Source: Hyphomicrobiales bacterium
GTDB lineage: Bacteria; Pseudomonadota; Alphaproteobacteria; Rhizobiales; Rhizobiaceae
Length of the DNA stretch: 64,000 nt
Reading direction: 5' to 3'
Assembly (NCBI GenBank): GCA_900466945.1
Contig: UBNV01000010.1
Span: 434,001-498,000, forward strand
Below the pieces are notes generated by a model, which ran no database searches, had not been told where the DNA came from, and saw nothing but the letters and a program-made list of their open reading frames with translations. A program made the translations under genes and the position numbers. Of the stretch, positions 1 to 10,140 are shown piece after piece (the stretch's first letter is position 1; each line of letters opens with the position of its first letter).

Positions 1-1698
<1,698 letters not shown>

Positions 1699-1708
1699 TT
1701 GCCACCTC

Positions 1709-1733
1709 GACATCCCGGATAGGCCGGGATGTC
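1709..1733 (+). promoter_or_regulatory. Intercistronic hairpin between gltB and gltD
   Basis: A perfect 10-bp inverted repeat (GACATCCCGG, 5-base loop, CCGGGATGTC) begins 10 bases after the gltB stop. No T-run follows, so it does not look like a complete intrinsic terminator. An mRNA-stabilising or partial attenuating hairpin that sets the gltB:gltD ratio is an inference. Confidence 0.6.
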
Positions 1734-1785
1734 GCCGCCCACGGCTCGGCCGTGCAGTTGAAGCTCAGATTAGCAGGACTTTAAA

Positions 1786-3240
1786 ATGGGCAAGGTTACA
1801 GGTTTCATGGAAATCGACCGGCAGGTGGCGAAGTATCAGCCGGCCTCCGACCGCATCCGCCATTTCCGCGAATTCACCATCCCCATGTCGGATGCTGAGG
1901 TTACCAAGCAGGCGGCGCGCTGCATGGATTGTGGCATTCCCTATTGCCATGGCCCGACCGGCTGTCCGGTGCATAACCAGATCCCCGACTGGAACGACCT
2001 CGTCTATAACAACAAGTGGGAGGAGGCGATCCGCAACCTCCACTCGACGAACAATTTTCCGGAATTCACCGGCCGCGTCTGCCCGGCGCCGTGCGAGGAA
2101 GCCTGCACGCTGAACCTCGAAGACACGCCGGTCGCGATCAAGACTGTCGAGCAGGCGATTGCCGACAAGGCCTATGAGCTTGGCTTTATCGTGCCGCAGC
2201 CGGCGACGATCCATACCGGCAAGAAGGTTGCCGTCATCGGCTCCGGTCCGTCGGGTCTCGCCGCTGCCCAGCAGCTTGGCCGCGCCGGTCACGAAGTTCA
2301 TGTCTATGAGCGCGAATCCAAGCCCGGTGGCCTGCTGCGCTACGGCATCCCTGATTTCAAGATGGAGAAGAACTTCATCGATCGCCGCGTCGAGCAGATG
2401 AAGGGCGAAAACGTCACCTTCCATTGCGGCGTGAATGTCGGCGTCGACGTCAGCGTCGAGAAGCTGCGTGCGGATTATGATGCCGTGCTCTATTGCGGCG
2501 GCTCGGAAACCCCGCGCGAAGCCGGCATTCCCGGCGTCGAGTTTCATGGCGTCCACGATGCCATGCCGTATCTCGTGCAGCAGAACCGTCGCGTTGGTCG
2601 CGAAAACATCGATAGCGTCGGCTGGCCGGCCGATCCGATCCTCGCCGGCGGCAAGCATGTCGTCGTCGTCGGTGGTGGTGACACGGCCTCTGACTGCGTC
2701 GGCACGGCCTTCCGCCAGGGCGCCGTCAAGGTGACCCAGCTCGACATCCGCCCGCGTCCGCCGCAGACGGAAGACAAACTTGCCATCTGGCCGTTCTGGG
2801 CGACCAAGATGCGCACCTCGTCGAGCCAGGCCGAAGGTGCGAACCGCGAATTCCAGGTGGCAACGCTCGAATTCGTCGGCGAAGACGGCGTTCTGACTGG
2901 CGTGAAGTGCTGCCAGGTCGACGAGCGCCGCAAGCCGATCCCGGGCACCGAGTTCATCATCAAGGCCGATCTTGCCTTCATCGCGATCGGCTTTTCAGGT
3001 CCGTTCACCGACAGCGTGCTGAAGGATCTCGACGGCAAGCTGGAGCTCAACACCGACCGTCGTGGCTCGACCAATGTCGTCGCCAACGAGAAGGACTATC
3101 ACTCGTCCGTCGACAAGCTCTGGGTCGCCGGCGACGCCCGTCGCGGCCAGTCGCTGGTCGTCTGGGCGATCCGCGAGGGCCGTCAGGCCGCGCGTGCCAT
3201 CGACGAGGCGCTGATGGGCGAAAGCGTGTTGCCGCGCTGA
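1786..3240 (+). CDS. gltD: Glutamate synthase (NADPH) small subunit
   Basis: A 484-residue NADPH-oxidising subunit that feeds electrons through FAD and Fe-S clusters to GltB. The N-terminal ferredoxin-like region carries two cysteine groups (Cys46, 49, 54, 60 and Cys99, 103, 107). The FAD-binding motif VAVIGSGPSGLAAA starts near residue 148, and a second dinucleotide motif (VVVVGGGDTASDC) marks the NADPH site. The length fits the family. The ATG at 1786 has an AGCAGGA ribosome-binding sequence just upstream. It follows gltB in the same direction and is closed by a terminator. The lineage and Fe-S pattern make other members of this oxidoreductase family (for example the dihydropyrimidine dehydrogenase subunit) unlikely next to gltB. 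Confidence 0.97.
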   Translation: MGKVTGFMEIDRQVAKYQPASDRIRHFREFTIPMSDAEVTKQAARCMDCGIPYCHGPTGCPVHNQIPDWNDLVYNNKWEEAIRNLHSTNNFPEFTGRVCPAPCEEACTLNLEDTPVAIKTVEQAIADKAYELGFIVPQPATIHTGKKVAVIGSGPSGLAAAQQLGRAGHEVHVYERESKPGGLLRYGIPDFKMEKNFIDRRVEQMKGENVTFHCGVNVGVDVSVEKLRADYDAVLYCGGSETPREAGIPGVEFHGVHDAMPYLVQQNRRVGRENIDSVGWPADPILAGGKHVVVVGGGDTASDCVGTAFRQGAVKVTQLDIRPRPPQTEDKLAIWPFWATKMRTSSSQAEGANREFQVATLEFVGEDGVLTGVKCCQVDERRKPIPGTEFIIKADLAFIAIGFSGPFTDSVLKDLDGKLELNTDRRGSTNVVANEKDYHSSVDKLWVAGDARRGQSLVVWAIREGRQAARAIDEALMGESVLPR

Positions 3241-3263
3241 GGCAGCCCACATCGAGAAACGAT

Positions 3264-3294
3264 AAAGGGTCGCTTTCGAGCGGCCCCTTTTGAT
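3264..3294 (+). terminator. Intrinsic terminator of gltBD
   Basis: Stem AAAGGGTCGCT / AGCGGCCCCTTTT around a TTCG tetraloop, followed by a T-rich stretch, 23 bases after the gltD stop. Confidence 0.85.
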
Positions 3295-3316
3295 TTTGGA
3301 TGGTGTTTTCGAGGGC

Positions 3317-4546
3317 TTAAGGCGTGGCCGTTGCAGGCGTTGTCGTTGTCGCTGCGGCAGTCGGAGCACGCTTGACATAGTCCACACGGCCAACCGGCGG
3401 ATCCGGCAGGCGACCGTTCTGGACGAGCTGGTCGCGGGGCGTGGGAAAGCTGGAGGAGGGCGGGAGCGTACCGCCCAGCAGCTCGTCCGCCCCGTCAAGC
3501 TCTGGATCGAAGAGGTCGATCGGCGGCGTGGTGACGATGGCCTTGCTTTCCGAGGGTGGCAGGCTCAGCAATTCCGGCAGGTTGCTGCCATCGAGACGGA
3601 CGAGATCCGGGCTCGTCATGTCGCCGAGATAGCGGCGCGCGGACTTCTCGACATAGAAGGCGAGCTTGCGCTTACCGGGGCCGGTAAAGTTGATACCGTC
3701 ATTGCCGCGCAGGCGCACAGGCTGGCCGTTGATGTCAGAGCCGGTGACGATGAAGCGGCCTTCCTGGTCGACGAAGCCTTCCCAAACATCAACGAACTCC
3801 CCACTCACCTTCTCGATGCCGGCACGATAGATGGTGTTGAGGCGCAGCGCGTCAGCCGTCATGTTCTGCGGCCGGAAGGCTGGCAGGCCGACCCAGATGA
3901 CCGGCACGCGGGTTTCCGCGGCCACCGTCGCGAGGCGGGCCACCCGCTCGCCATAGGCTGCGAACCAGGGATCGGTGCGGAAATCAAGGCGACCATCCGA
4001 TGTCACAAGTTGCTGCCGATCGTTGGCGCCGACCTGGATCACCAGCACACTGGGCTTGATCTCGGCCACGAGAGCCGGGAGCGCGCCGGGCCAGTCGTAG
4101 AAATCGTCGCGCACGAGGCCAGAGGAACCGTTGGCCCGGCTCTCCACCACGACGCCGGGGGAATCCTCAAAGGCGGCCTTCAGGCCGTCGCCCAGGGCGC
4201 TCGCGACGAAATCGCCGACTACGAGCACCTTCTTAGCGGTGTCGAGTTTCGGCGGTGGCGGCGGGGCTGCTGCGGCCCGGGTCGAAGGTGCGCGCGTCTG
4301 GATCGTGGTGACGCTGCCACTGTTCTTCTTGCGAACCTTGCCCGCGCGTGGCCGCTGGACGTCTTGGGGCGGCACATAGACCGGCTGGCGTTGGCCGAAC
4401 AGCAGGTCGAGGAGGTTGCGGCGTCGCTCGGGTTGCTGGGCTTCTGCGGCCGAGGTGAGGAGTGCCGTCGCGCCGAGCATCAGTGCCAGGCCGAGAGTCA
4501 AAAAGCGGGCAAGGGGTCCACGCGGGCTCTTCAAGTTCCACTCCAT
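3317..4546 (-). CDS. SGNH-fold (DUF459) periplasmic protein, probable pseudo-hydrolase
   Basis: A 409-residue exported protein: basic N-terminus, hydrophobic segment at about residues 13-35 ending in AEA (signal peptide), a Pro/Ala-rich linker around residues 85-100, then an SGNH-like domain from about residue 105. The block I motif reads VVGDFVAS (residues 109-116) where a GDSL enzyme has GDS, so the nucleophilic Ser is Phe. Block III GAND (173-176) is intact. The C-terminal DGIH-type motif reads DGIN (283-286), so the catalytic His is Asn. The fold assignment is good; hydrolase activity is doubtful. The start has a GGAGACGGCG spacing that fits. It points toward the gltD terminator, convergent with gltBD. 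Its neighbours are cell-wall and polysaccharide genes. Confidence 0.8.
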   Translation of the reverse strand: MEWNLKSPRGPLARFLTLGLALMLGATALLTSAAEAQQPERRRNLLDLLFGQRQPVYVPPQDVQRPRAGKVRKKNSGSVTTIQTRAPSTRAAAAPPPPPKLDTAKKVLVVGDFVASALGDGLKAAFEDSPGVVVESRANGSSGLVRDDFYDWPGALPALVAEIKPSVLVIQVGANDRQQLVTSDGRLDFRTDPWFAAYGERVARLATVAAETRVPVIWVGLPAFRPQNMTADALRLNTIYRAGIEKVSGEFVDVWEGFVDQEGRFIVTGSDINGQPVRLRGNDGINFTGPGKRKLAFYVEKSARRYLGDMTSPDLVRLDGSNLPELLSLPPSESKAIVTTPPIDLFDPELDGADELLGGTLPPSSSFPTPRDQLVQNGRLPDPPVGRVDYVKRAPTAAATTTTPATATP

Positions 4547-4566
4547 CGCCGTCTCCGCGACAGCTC

Positions 4567-4609
4567 AAAAACAATCCGCCGCGATCCCATGTTTCTGGAT
4601 CGCGGCGGA
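4567..4609 (-). terminator. Intrinsic terminator of the lytic transglycosylase gene
   Basis: A 12-bp stem (CCGCCGCGATCC / GGATCGCGGCGG). Read on the minus strand it is followed by TTGTTTTTG. It lies 39 bases after the stop of the upstream minus-strand gene. Confidence 0.85.
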
Positions 4610-4647
4610 GGGCAAGTCAATCGTTCCGTCGGCTGGAACTGTCGCGA

Positions 4648-5859
4648 TCAGTTCCGCAGGGCATCGAGCAGGACGCGCGACGGCTGGCCGTCTGCCGCCA
4701 TGCCGAGGCGCTGCTGAATGGCGGTGATGGCGGCCTTCGAGCCGGAGCCGAAATTGCCGTCGATCTTTCCGTCGTAATAGCCGAGCGCTTGCATGCGCGT
4801 CTGCAGTTCGAACTTTTCCTTCATATCGAGCGTACCGTTCGGCCGCGGCCAGCGCTGCTTCATGCCACCGTAACCGGCGATCTCGTCGGCCAGCAGGCCG
4901 ACACCGAGTGCATAGCTGTCGGCAGCGTTGTAGCGCTTGATGACGAAGAAGTTCTTGGTCATCAGAAAGCCCGGACCATTCGAACCGCCTAGCATTTTCA
5001 GTTCGGCGCGTTCTGCGCCGTTCTTGAAGCCCTTGCCCGTCGGACGGGCAAAGCCGAGCGCCTGCCACTGGGCCAACGTCTTAGTTTGACCGCTGAACTT
5101 GTGGCCGCCGCGCGGCACGACGATCTCGTAGCCCCAGGTACGGCCGGACTGCCAGTTGTTCTTGGCAAGCAGATTGGCGGCGGTTGCGAGCGCGTCAGGG
5201 ATCGAGTGCCAGATATCCTTGCTGCCGTTGCCATCGGCATCGATGCCGTAGAGAAGGTAGCTGGTCGGGATGAACTGGGTGTGGCCCATCGCTCCGGCCC
5301 AGGATCCCATCAGGTTCTTGTTGGATACGTCGCCGGTCTGCAGCATCTTGAGCGCAGCTATTAGCTGCGTGCGGGCAAACTTTGCGCGCTTGCGGTCGGC
5401 ATAGGCGAGGGTCGCCAGCGAACGCGGGACGTTGTGCAGGCGGTCGGGGCGCTCCAAGGCAGCGCCGTAGTTCGATTCCATCGACCAGATGGCGAGCAGC
5501 ACATGCTTGTCGACGCCGAAATGGCTTTCCAGCGCCGTCAGCAGCCGGCCATGCTTGGCCAGCATCTCCTGGCCGATCTTCACCGTATAGGGGTTCACGC
5601 GACTATCGAGATAGTCCCAGATCTCCGACTTGAACTCGGGCTGGTAGGCCGCCTTTTCGAGCACGAACTGGTCTGGTTCGTTCACGCCGTTGAAAGCCTG
5701 GCGGTAGGTGCGTTCTGTGATCCCGGCTTTCGCGGCCGTCGGATAAAAGTCGCGGATCCACTTCTGGAAACCGGCATCTGCGAAGGCGTTCAGCGGAATA
5801 AGCGCCGTCGAAAGCGTCAGGGCAATCGCGCCGAGCAGGCTGGGGCGGTGTCTTTTCAT
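4648..5859 (-). CDS. Lytic murein transglycosylase, MltB type, with peptidoglycan-binding domain
   Basis: A 403-residue periplasmic enzyme that cleaves the glycan strands of peptidoglycan to give 1,6-anhydro ends. It has a Sec signal peptide (hydrophobic run to NAFAD). The SLT_2/MltB catalytic domain spans residues ~30-325 with the catalytic Glu in WSMESNYG (Glu128 from this start), and GAMGHTQFIPTSY is typical of the family. A C-terminal PG_binding_1 domain is seen at ~340-400 (LQTRMQALGYYDGKIDGNFG). Two in-frame ATGs exist six bases apart. The GGGAG sequence abuts the first and sits six bases before the second, so I chose the second (5859). It is single-gene, with its own terminator, and divergent from galU. 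Confidence 0.92.
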   Translation of the reverse strand: MKRHRPSLLGAIALTLSTALIPLNAFADAGFQKWIRDFYPTAAKAGITERTYRQAFNGVNEPDQFVLEKAAYQPEFKSEIWDYLDSRVNPYTVKIGQEMLAKHGRLLTALESHFGVDKHVLLAIWSMESNYGAALERPDRLHNVPRSLATLAYADRKRAKFARTQLIAALKMLQTGDVSNKNLMGSWAGAMGHTQFIPTSYLLYGIDADGNGSKDIWHSIPDALATAANLLAKNNWQSGRTWGYEIVVPRGGHKFSGQTKTLAQWQALGFARPTGKGFKNGAERAELKMLGGSNGPGFLMTKNFFVIKRYNAADSYALGVGLLADEIAGYGGMKQRWPRPNGTLDMKEKFELQTRMQALGYYDGKIDGNFGSGSKAAITAIQQRLGMAADGQPSRVLLDALRN

Positions 5860-6053
5860 GGGCATCTCCCGTGCATTCTCGTGTTGGCAGCCGGAACAAG
5901 GCTGTTCACCACAGGTTAACGCTGTTCAGTCAACAAACCGTTTACCACGCGGTCCGCCCAAGCTTAGTCTTTGCCATTTTGAAGCAATTATATGTTACTG
6001 GGCGTAACCGCGTAATGAAGGCGTTAATCGATTAGATCCTCCAGGAGGGATGT

Positions 6054-6941
6054 GTGGTTCAGACTAAAAAGCTCCGGAAAGCCGTGTTTCCCGTCGCCGG
6101 TCTCGGCACCCGTTTTCTGCCGGCCACCAAGGCGGTGCCGAAGGAAATGCTCACCGTCGTCGACAAGCCCGTCATCCAGTACGTGGTCGACGAGGCAATC
6201 GAAGCCGGGATCGAGCATCTCGTCTTCGTGACCGGCCGTGGCAAGGCGGTCATCGAGGACTATTTCGACATCCAGTTCGAGCTTGAGCAGACGCTGAAAG
6301 CCCGCAACAAGAATGCCGAACTCTCGCTGCTCGAGTCCCTTCAGCCGACGGCCGGTCAGACCAGCTTCACGCGCCAACAGGAGCCGCTCGGTCTCGGACA
6401 CGCCGTCTGGTGTGCTCGCGACATCGTGGGGCACGAACCTTTCGCCCTTCTTTTGCCTGACATGATTATGCGCGCAGAAAAGGGCTGCCTCAAGGGCATG
6501 GTCGAACTTTACGAGAAGACCGGCGGCAACATCGTGGCTGTCGAGGAATGTGCTCCCGAACAGGCACATAAATACGGCATCGTCGGTGTCGGCGAGACGC
6601 TGGAAGGCGGCTTCAAAATCAACCAGATGGTCGAGAAGCCTGCCAAGGGCACCGCTCCGTCTAACTTCTTCATCAACGGCCGCTATATCCTTCAGCCGGA
6701 GATCTTCGAAATCCTGTCGACGCAGGAGCGTGGTGCCGGCAACGAGATCCAGCTCACCGACGGTATGCTGAAGCTCGCCCAGAGCCAGGACTTTGCCGGA
6801 TATCACTTCAAGGGGCAGACCTTCGACTGCGGTGCCAAGGATGGCTTCATCCTGGCGAACGTCGCCTTCGCCATCGAGCGTGCCGATATCCGCCCGGCCA
6901 TCGAAGACCAGTTGAAGGCGCTGCTCGCAGCCCTCAAGTGA
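6054..6941 (+). CDS. galU: UTP-glucose-1-phosphate uridylyltransferase
   Basis: A 295-residue cytoplasmic enzyme that makes UDP-glucose from UTP and glucose-1-phosphate for exopolysaccharide, LPS and glucan synthesis. The N-terminus [20 protein letters not shown] is the nucleotide-binding signature; [20 protein letters not shown] and the C-terminal FDCGAKDGF are also typical. The start is GTG at 6054, set by a strong AGGAGGGA five bases upstream; no in-frame ATG is available nearby. It is divergent from the transglycosylase gene across 194 bp and convergent with the beta-barrel gene. In rhizobia a chromosomal paralogue of ExoN (exoN2) occupies a similar position, by memory. Confidence 0.96.
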   Translation: MVQTKKLRKAVFPVAGLGTRFLPATKAVPKEMLTVVDKPVIQYVVDEAIEAGIEHLVFVTGRGKAVIEDYFDIQFELEQTLKARNKNAELSLLESLQPTAGQTSFTRQQEPLGLGHAVWCARDIVGHEPFALLLPDMIMRAEKGCLKGMVELYEKTGGNIVAVEECAPEQAHKYGIVGVGETLEGGFKINQMVEKPAKGTAPSNFFINGRYILQPEIFEILSTQERGAGNEIQLTDGMLKLAQSQDFAGYHFKGQTFDCGAKDGFILANVAFAIERADIRPAIEDQLKALLAALK

Positions 6942-6948
6942 ACAGCTT

Positions 6949-6981
6949 CCTGACCGCCGGGCTCAGCGCTTGGCGGTCAGG
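6949..6981. terminator. Shared hairpin between convergent galU and beta-barrel genes
   Basis: Perfect 10-bp stem CCTGACCGCC / GGCGGTCAGG with a 13-base loop, starting 8 bases after the galU stop. One arm lies inside the last codons of the opposing gene. There is no T-run on either side, so termination here is only probable. Confidence 0.5.
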
Positions 6982-8519
6982 CCCACCAGTGCCGTCAGGC
7001 TCTGGTTGTCGCTGCCCGTCTTGTAATTCGTGCGTTCGTAGGTGAGATCAGCTGTCGCGTCGAGGTAGCGGTTGACCTTCCAGGTCAGGCCGGCGCCGGC
7101 GAGGTAGGCGGTTGTATCGACCGAAGCCGCATCCCCATCATATCGCGTGAAAGTCGTGCCGCCGGTCAGGCGGGCAACGAGGTTCGAGCGCAGGTCGTGT
7201 GCAAGTTGCGCCGTCACGCGATGGATCGTGGCGCCGTTTACACCTGCTGTCGTTGACGGGTCGATGCTCGTGTCGAGCGTGACGTCAATGCTCGTGCCTT
7301 CGCGCGGCGACCAGAAAATATTGCCGTCCACGGTGAGGGCGGAAAGCTCCTCCAGCCGGCCATCCTCGAACTTCTGATGTTCGTAGCCGACGGCGATCTC
7401 GCCGCGCAGTTTTTCGCCGAGATCAACAGCGACGCCGGTCTTTGCACCATAGAGGTCGGCCGATCGGCGATAGCCGGCGGAATCAACGGCATCGTCGTAA
7501 TCAATGCGCCCGATCGTGCCTTCGATGAAGGGGATGAGGGCCGGCGAGAGTTCGTAGCCGAGACGGCTGGTCAGAGCATAGCGGTTGCGGTTTCGATCGC
7601 TGCGCTCAAGCGTCGAGCCATCCGAGAGTTCGGCGTCGGAGTATTGAAGGCGCGTCACGTCGGCTGCGATTGAGCCGCGGATAAGCCCGAAATCCCGTTC
7701 TATCGAGGCGCCGGCACCATATTCATTTACCCCGGACTGAACCTTGGCACCGCTGACGGCGTTCGGATCGTCGCTGTCTTCGCGGCCGAAACTGTAGGTG
7801 CCTGACAGGGTGGCGATCGTGTCGTCTGCAAGGTCGAGACGCAGGCGTGCATCGATATCGGCCCGCGGCTTGTCGGTTTCGTCGCCAGAGAGCGTTTCCT
7901 GCCAGGTACCTTCCGCTCCCACGGAGAGCTCGTGGCGGGACCAGTCCGACGTGATCGTGCCCTTGAGACCGGTTTCGGAGAAGATGCGGTCGTCTTTCAC
8001 GCTGCCGCTCTTTTCCGTTTCGCTGCCCAGTTTCTGGCTGATCGAGGGGCGCAGGATCAAGGTGCCCAGCCGGATGCCGCTGTCGTCTTCAGAATCGAGC
8101 TCGCGGCTGATGCGCTCGGCGGTCGGGTTGTCGAGGCGGGGCTCGCGCAGGTTCTGTCGTCCGATATCCTCATCCACCGGGGTGGCGTCGGGGTCCGTCA
8201 GTGGTTCCAGCGTCTGACCGCCGGGCGCAACCGTTCCAGTTGCCAGCGGATCGGTTGCTGTCGTGGATGGGGCCGTGGCGCCGGTCTGTTGCGGCGCGGA
8301 GGCGCCGTTTGCTGTTGCCGCGGCAGTCGTTTCCTGTGCGGATCCGGGCAGCAGAGACCAGGCGGGGAGCGATGTGCCCGTTGTGCTTTCACCGGTCTTG
8401 GACTGCTGGGCGGAAAGGAGGGATGGGTGCGCTAGCACGGACAATGCCAGCACGCTTGCAAAGGCGCGCAGCCCGAGGCGGCCCGTGCCGCGCTTGTCCC
8501 GATTTTCGACTAAGGTCAT
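6963..8519 (-). CDS. Outer membrane beta-barrel protein (BBP2_2-like)
   Basis: A 518-residue exported protein. The start I chose (ATG at 8519) gives MTLVENRDKRGTGRLG, then a hydrophobic signal segment ending near SLLSAQQ. The frame stays open further upstream, but that would overlap the next gene on the other strand. After the signal comes a low-complexity Ala/Thr/Pro segment (~residues 40-125). From about residue 140 there are many alternating short amphipathic strands with acidic turns, as in putative beta-barrel porin 2 family proteins. There is no C-terminal aromatic residue (it ends GLTAKR), which is atypical for a BAM substrate. The function is unknown; a role in envelope or polysaccharide export is only suggested by galU and the isomerase on either side. 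Confidence 0.72.
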   Translation of the reverse strand: MTLVENRDKRGTGRLGLRAFASVLALSVLAHPSLLSAQQSKTGESTTGTSLPAWSLLPGSAQETTAAATANGASAPQQTGATAPSTTATDPLATGTVAPGGQTLEPLTDPDATPVDEDIGRQNLREPRLDNPTAERISRELDSEDDSGIRLGTLILRPSISQKLGSETEKSGSVKDDRIFSETGLKGTITSDWSRHELSVGAEGTWQETLSGDETDKPRADIDARLRLDLADDTIATLSGTYSFGREDSDDPNAVSGAKVQSGVNEYGAGASIERDFGLIRGSIAADVTRLQYSDAELSDGSTLERSDRNRNRYALTSRLGYELSPALIPFIEGTIGRIDYDDAVDSAGYRRSADLYGAKTGVAVDLGEKLRGEIAVGYEHQKFEDGRLEELSALTVDGNIFWSPREGTSIDVTLDTSIDPSTTAGVNGATIHRVTAQLAHDLRSNLVARLTGGTTFTRYDGDAASVDTTAYLAGAGLTWKVNRYLDATADLTYERTNYKTGSDNQSLTALVGLTAKR

Positions 8520-8673
8520 TCTTGCGCCCGGCAATCTGCAATGCTTACCCAAACGTAAAGCCTGATGGTTAATGTTTGGTTGCAGTCGCTTCGCGGTGCC
8601 TTGGTTTGACAGGCCGCAGCCAGTTACCTTGCACAAGAATTTACAGCAGCCTACAAACGCAGTATGGGACGGC

Positions 8674-9669
8674 ATGATCAAGCGCGCAGTCAATCTCGTC
8701 GAAGCCAGTGCCACCGAATCCGCTCTTCGGGTCGTCTCGACCGAGCGCGAGGGATTGCGGGTGCTCGAGGAAGCGCTGGCGGGGCCGCTCGCCGCGCCTT
8801 TCTGCCATGCCGTCAAGACGATCGGTGAGATCACCGGCCGTGTCATTGTCACCGGCGTCGGCAAAAGCGGGCATATCGGTTCAAAAATTGCCGCGACCTT
8901 CGCCTCGACGGGGACGCCGGCCTTCTTTGTGCATCCTGCGGAAGCCAATCACGGTGATCTCGGCATGATTGCCCAGGACGATGCGATCCTCGCGATCTCT
9001 TGGGGCGGCGAGACGGCCGAGCTGCAGGGTATTCTCGCCTTTTCGCGCCGCTTCTCCATCCCGCTCATCGCCATCACGGCCGGTGAAAATTCGACGCTCG
9101 CGCGCAATGCCGATGTCGTGCTGCTGATGCCGAAGATCCAGGAAGCGTGCCCGCACGGATTGGCGCCGACGACGTCTGCGGTTCTGCAATTGTCGATTGG
9201 CGATGCAATTGCTATCGCGCTTCTGGAAGCCCGCGGTTTCTCGCCATCGGACTTCCGTACCTTCCATCCGGGTGGCAAGCTCGGTGCGGCGCTCACCCAT
9301 GTGCGCGACATCATGCATACTGGCGACCGCTTGCCGATGGTGCCGCTCGGCACATCGATGCCCGATGCGGTCAGGACATTGTCGCACAAGCATTTCGGCT
9401 GCGTTGGCATCACGGATGAGACCGGCAAGCTTTGCGGTATAGTCACCGAGGGCGACATGGCCCGCAACCTCGCCCGCGATCTCTCGGTCCTCAATGTCGA
9501 GGATGTCATGACCCGCAACCCCAAGGTCATCAAGGGCGATGCTCTGGCCACGACGGCTGCAGCCATGATCAACAAGCATGGGATCGGCGCGCTGATCGTG
9601 GTCGACGACGAGAACACGCCGATTGGTCTCATCCACTTCCACGATCTGCTCAGGATCGGCGTCGCCTGA
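8674..9669 (+). CDS. kdsD: KpsF/GutQ (KdsD-type) sugar-phosphate isomerase
   Basis: A 331-residue protein of the arabinose-5-phosphate isomerase family, which converts ribulose-5-P to arabinose-5-P for Kdo synthesis. A SIS domain fills residues ~40-190 (GVGKSGHIGSKIAATFASTG, HPAEANHGDLGMI) and two CBS domains follow (~205-330; VRDIMHTGDRLPMV and VEDVMTRNPKVI). The phosphate-loop motif reads SWGGET rather than the usual SNSGET or SWSGET. The APTTSA stretch and HPGGKLG are conserved. I chose ATG 8674, which gives the family length; an upstream extension would run into the promoter area of the divergent beta-barrel gene. It ends 6 bp from the convergent nfeD gene. Confidence 0.9.
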   Translation: MIKRAVNLVEASATESALRVVSTEREGLRVLEEALAGPLAAPFCHAVKTIGEITGRVIVTGVGKSGHIGSKIAATFASTGTPAFFVHPAEANHGDLGMIAQDDAILAISWGGETAELQGILAFSRRFSIPLIAITAGENSTLARNADVVLLMPKIQEACPHGLAPTTSAVLQLSIGDAIAIALLEARGFSPSDFRTFHPGGKLGAALTHVRDIMHTGDRLPMVPLGTSMPDAVRTLSHKHFGCVGITDETGKLCGIVTEGDMARNLARDLSVLNVEDVMTRNPKVIKGDALATTAAAMINKHGIGALIVVDDENTPIGLIHFHDLLRIGVA

Positions 9670-9675
9670 AGCGGC

Positions 9676-10140
9676 CTAAGCTTTTTCCACCGTCAGATCC
9701 CGGCCGGTGCTGGATACGATCTTGACCCTTGTGCCGCTCGGCAGATCAGGCCCTGCTACCAGCCAGAAGGTGTCGTCCAGGCGAATGCGGCCACGACCCT
9801 CGCGGATCGGCTCGGCCAGCACGGCAGTGCGGCCGACAAGGCTGGCGCCCCTTTGGTTAAGCAGTGGCTCGTCGCTCTCGGTTTCGAGACTGGAAAAATA
9901 GCGTCGGCCGGCAAGCGTGAAGACCACGGCACTGGCGGCGAAGACGAGCGACTGCACCTGCCACGTCCAGAAGCCTGCATCCCAGAGCAGCAGCGATACC
10001 GCTCCTGTCAGGATCGCGCCGAGCCCGATCCAGACGAGGAAGACGCCGGGCATCACGAGTTCGGCGGCCAGAAGCAGCATGCCGAGCACCCACCAGCTCC
10101 AGGGACCGAGTTCGGCGATGATGCGGCCGAGCATGGCCAT
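9676..10140 (-). CDS. NfeD-family membrane protein
   Basis: A 154-residue protein with hydrophobic segments at about residues 10-60 (WWVLGMLLLAAELVMPGVFLVWIG and a second pair) and a C-terminal OB-fold domain (GRTAVLAEPIREGRGRIRLD to VKIVSSTGRDL). NfeD proteins partner SPFH/stomatin proteins in membrane quality control. Here the ATG overlaps the TGA of the SPFH gene (TGATG at 10142-10138), so the two are translationally coupled. A GTG one codon earlier (10143) is also possible. The partner gene immediately upstream confirms the assignment. Confidence 0.92.
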   Translation of the reverse strand: MAMLGRIIAELGPWSWWVLGMLLLAAELVMPGVFLVWIGLGAILTGAVSLLLWDAGFWTWQVQSLVFAASAVVFTLAGRRYFSSLETESDEPLLNQRGASLVGRTAVLAEPIREGRGRIRLDDTFWLVAGPDLPSGTRVKIVSSTGRDLTVEKA

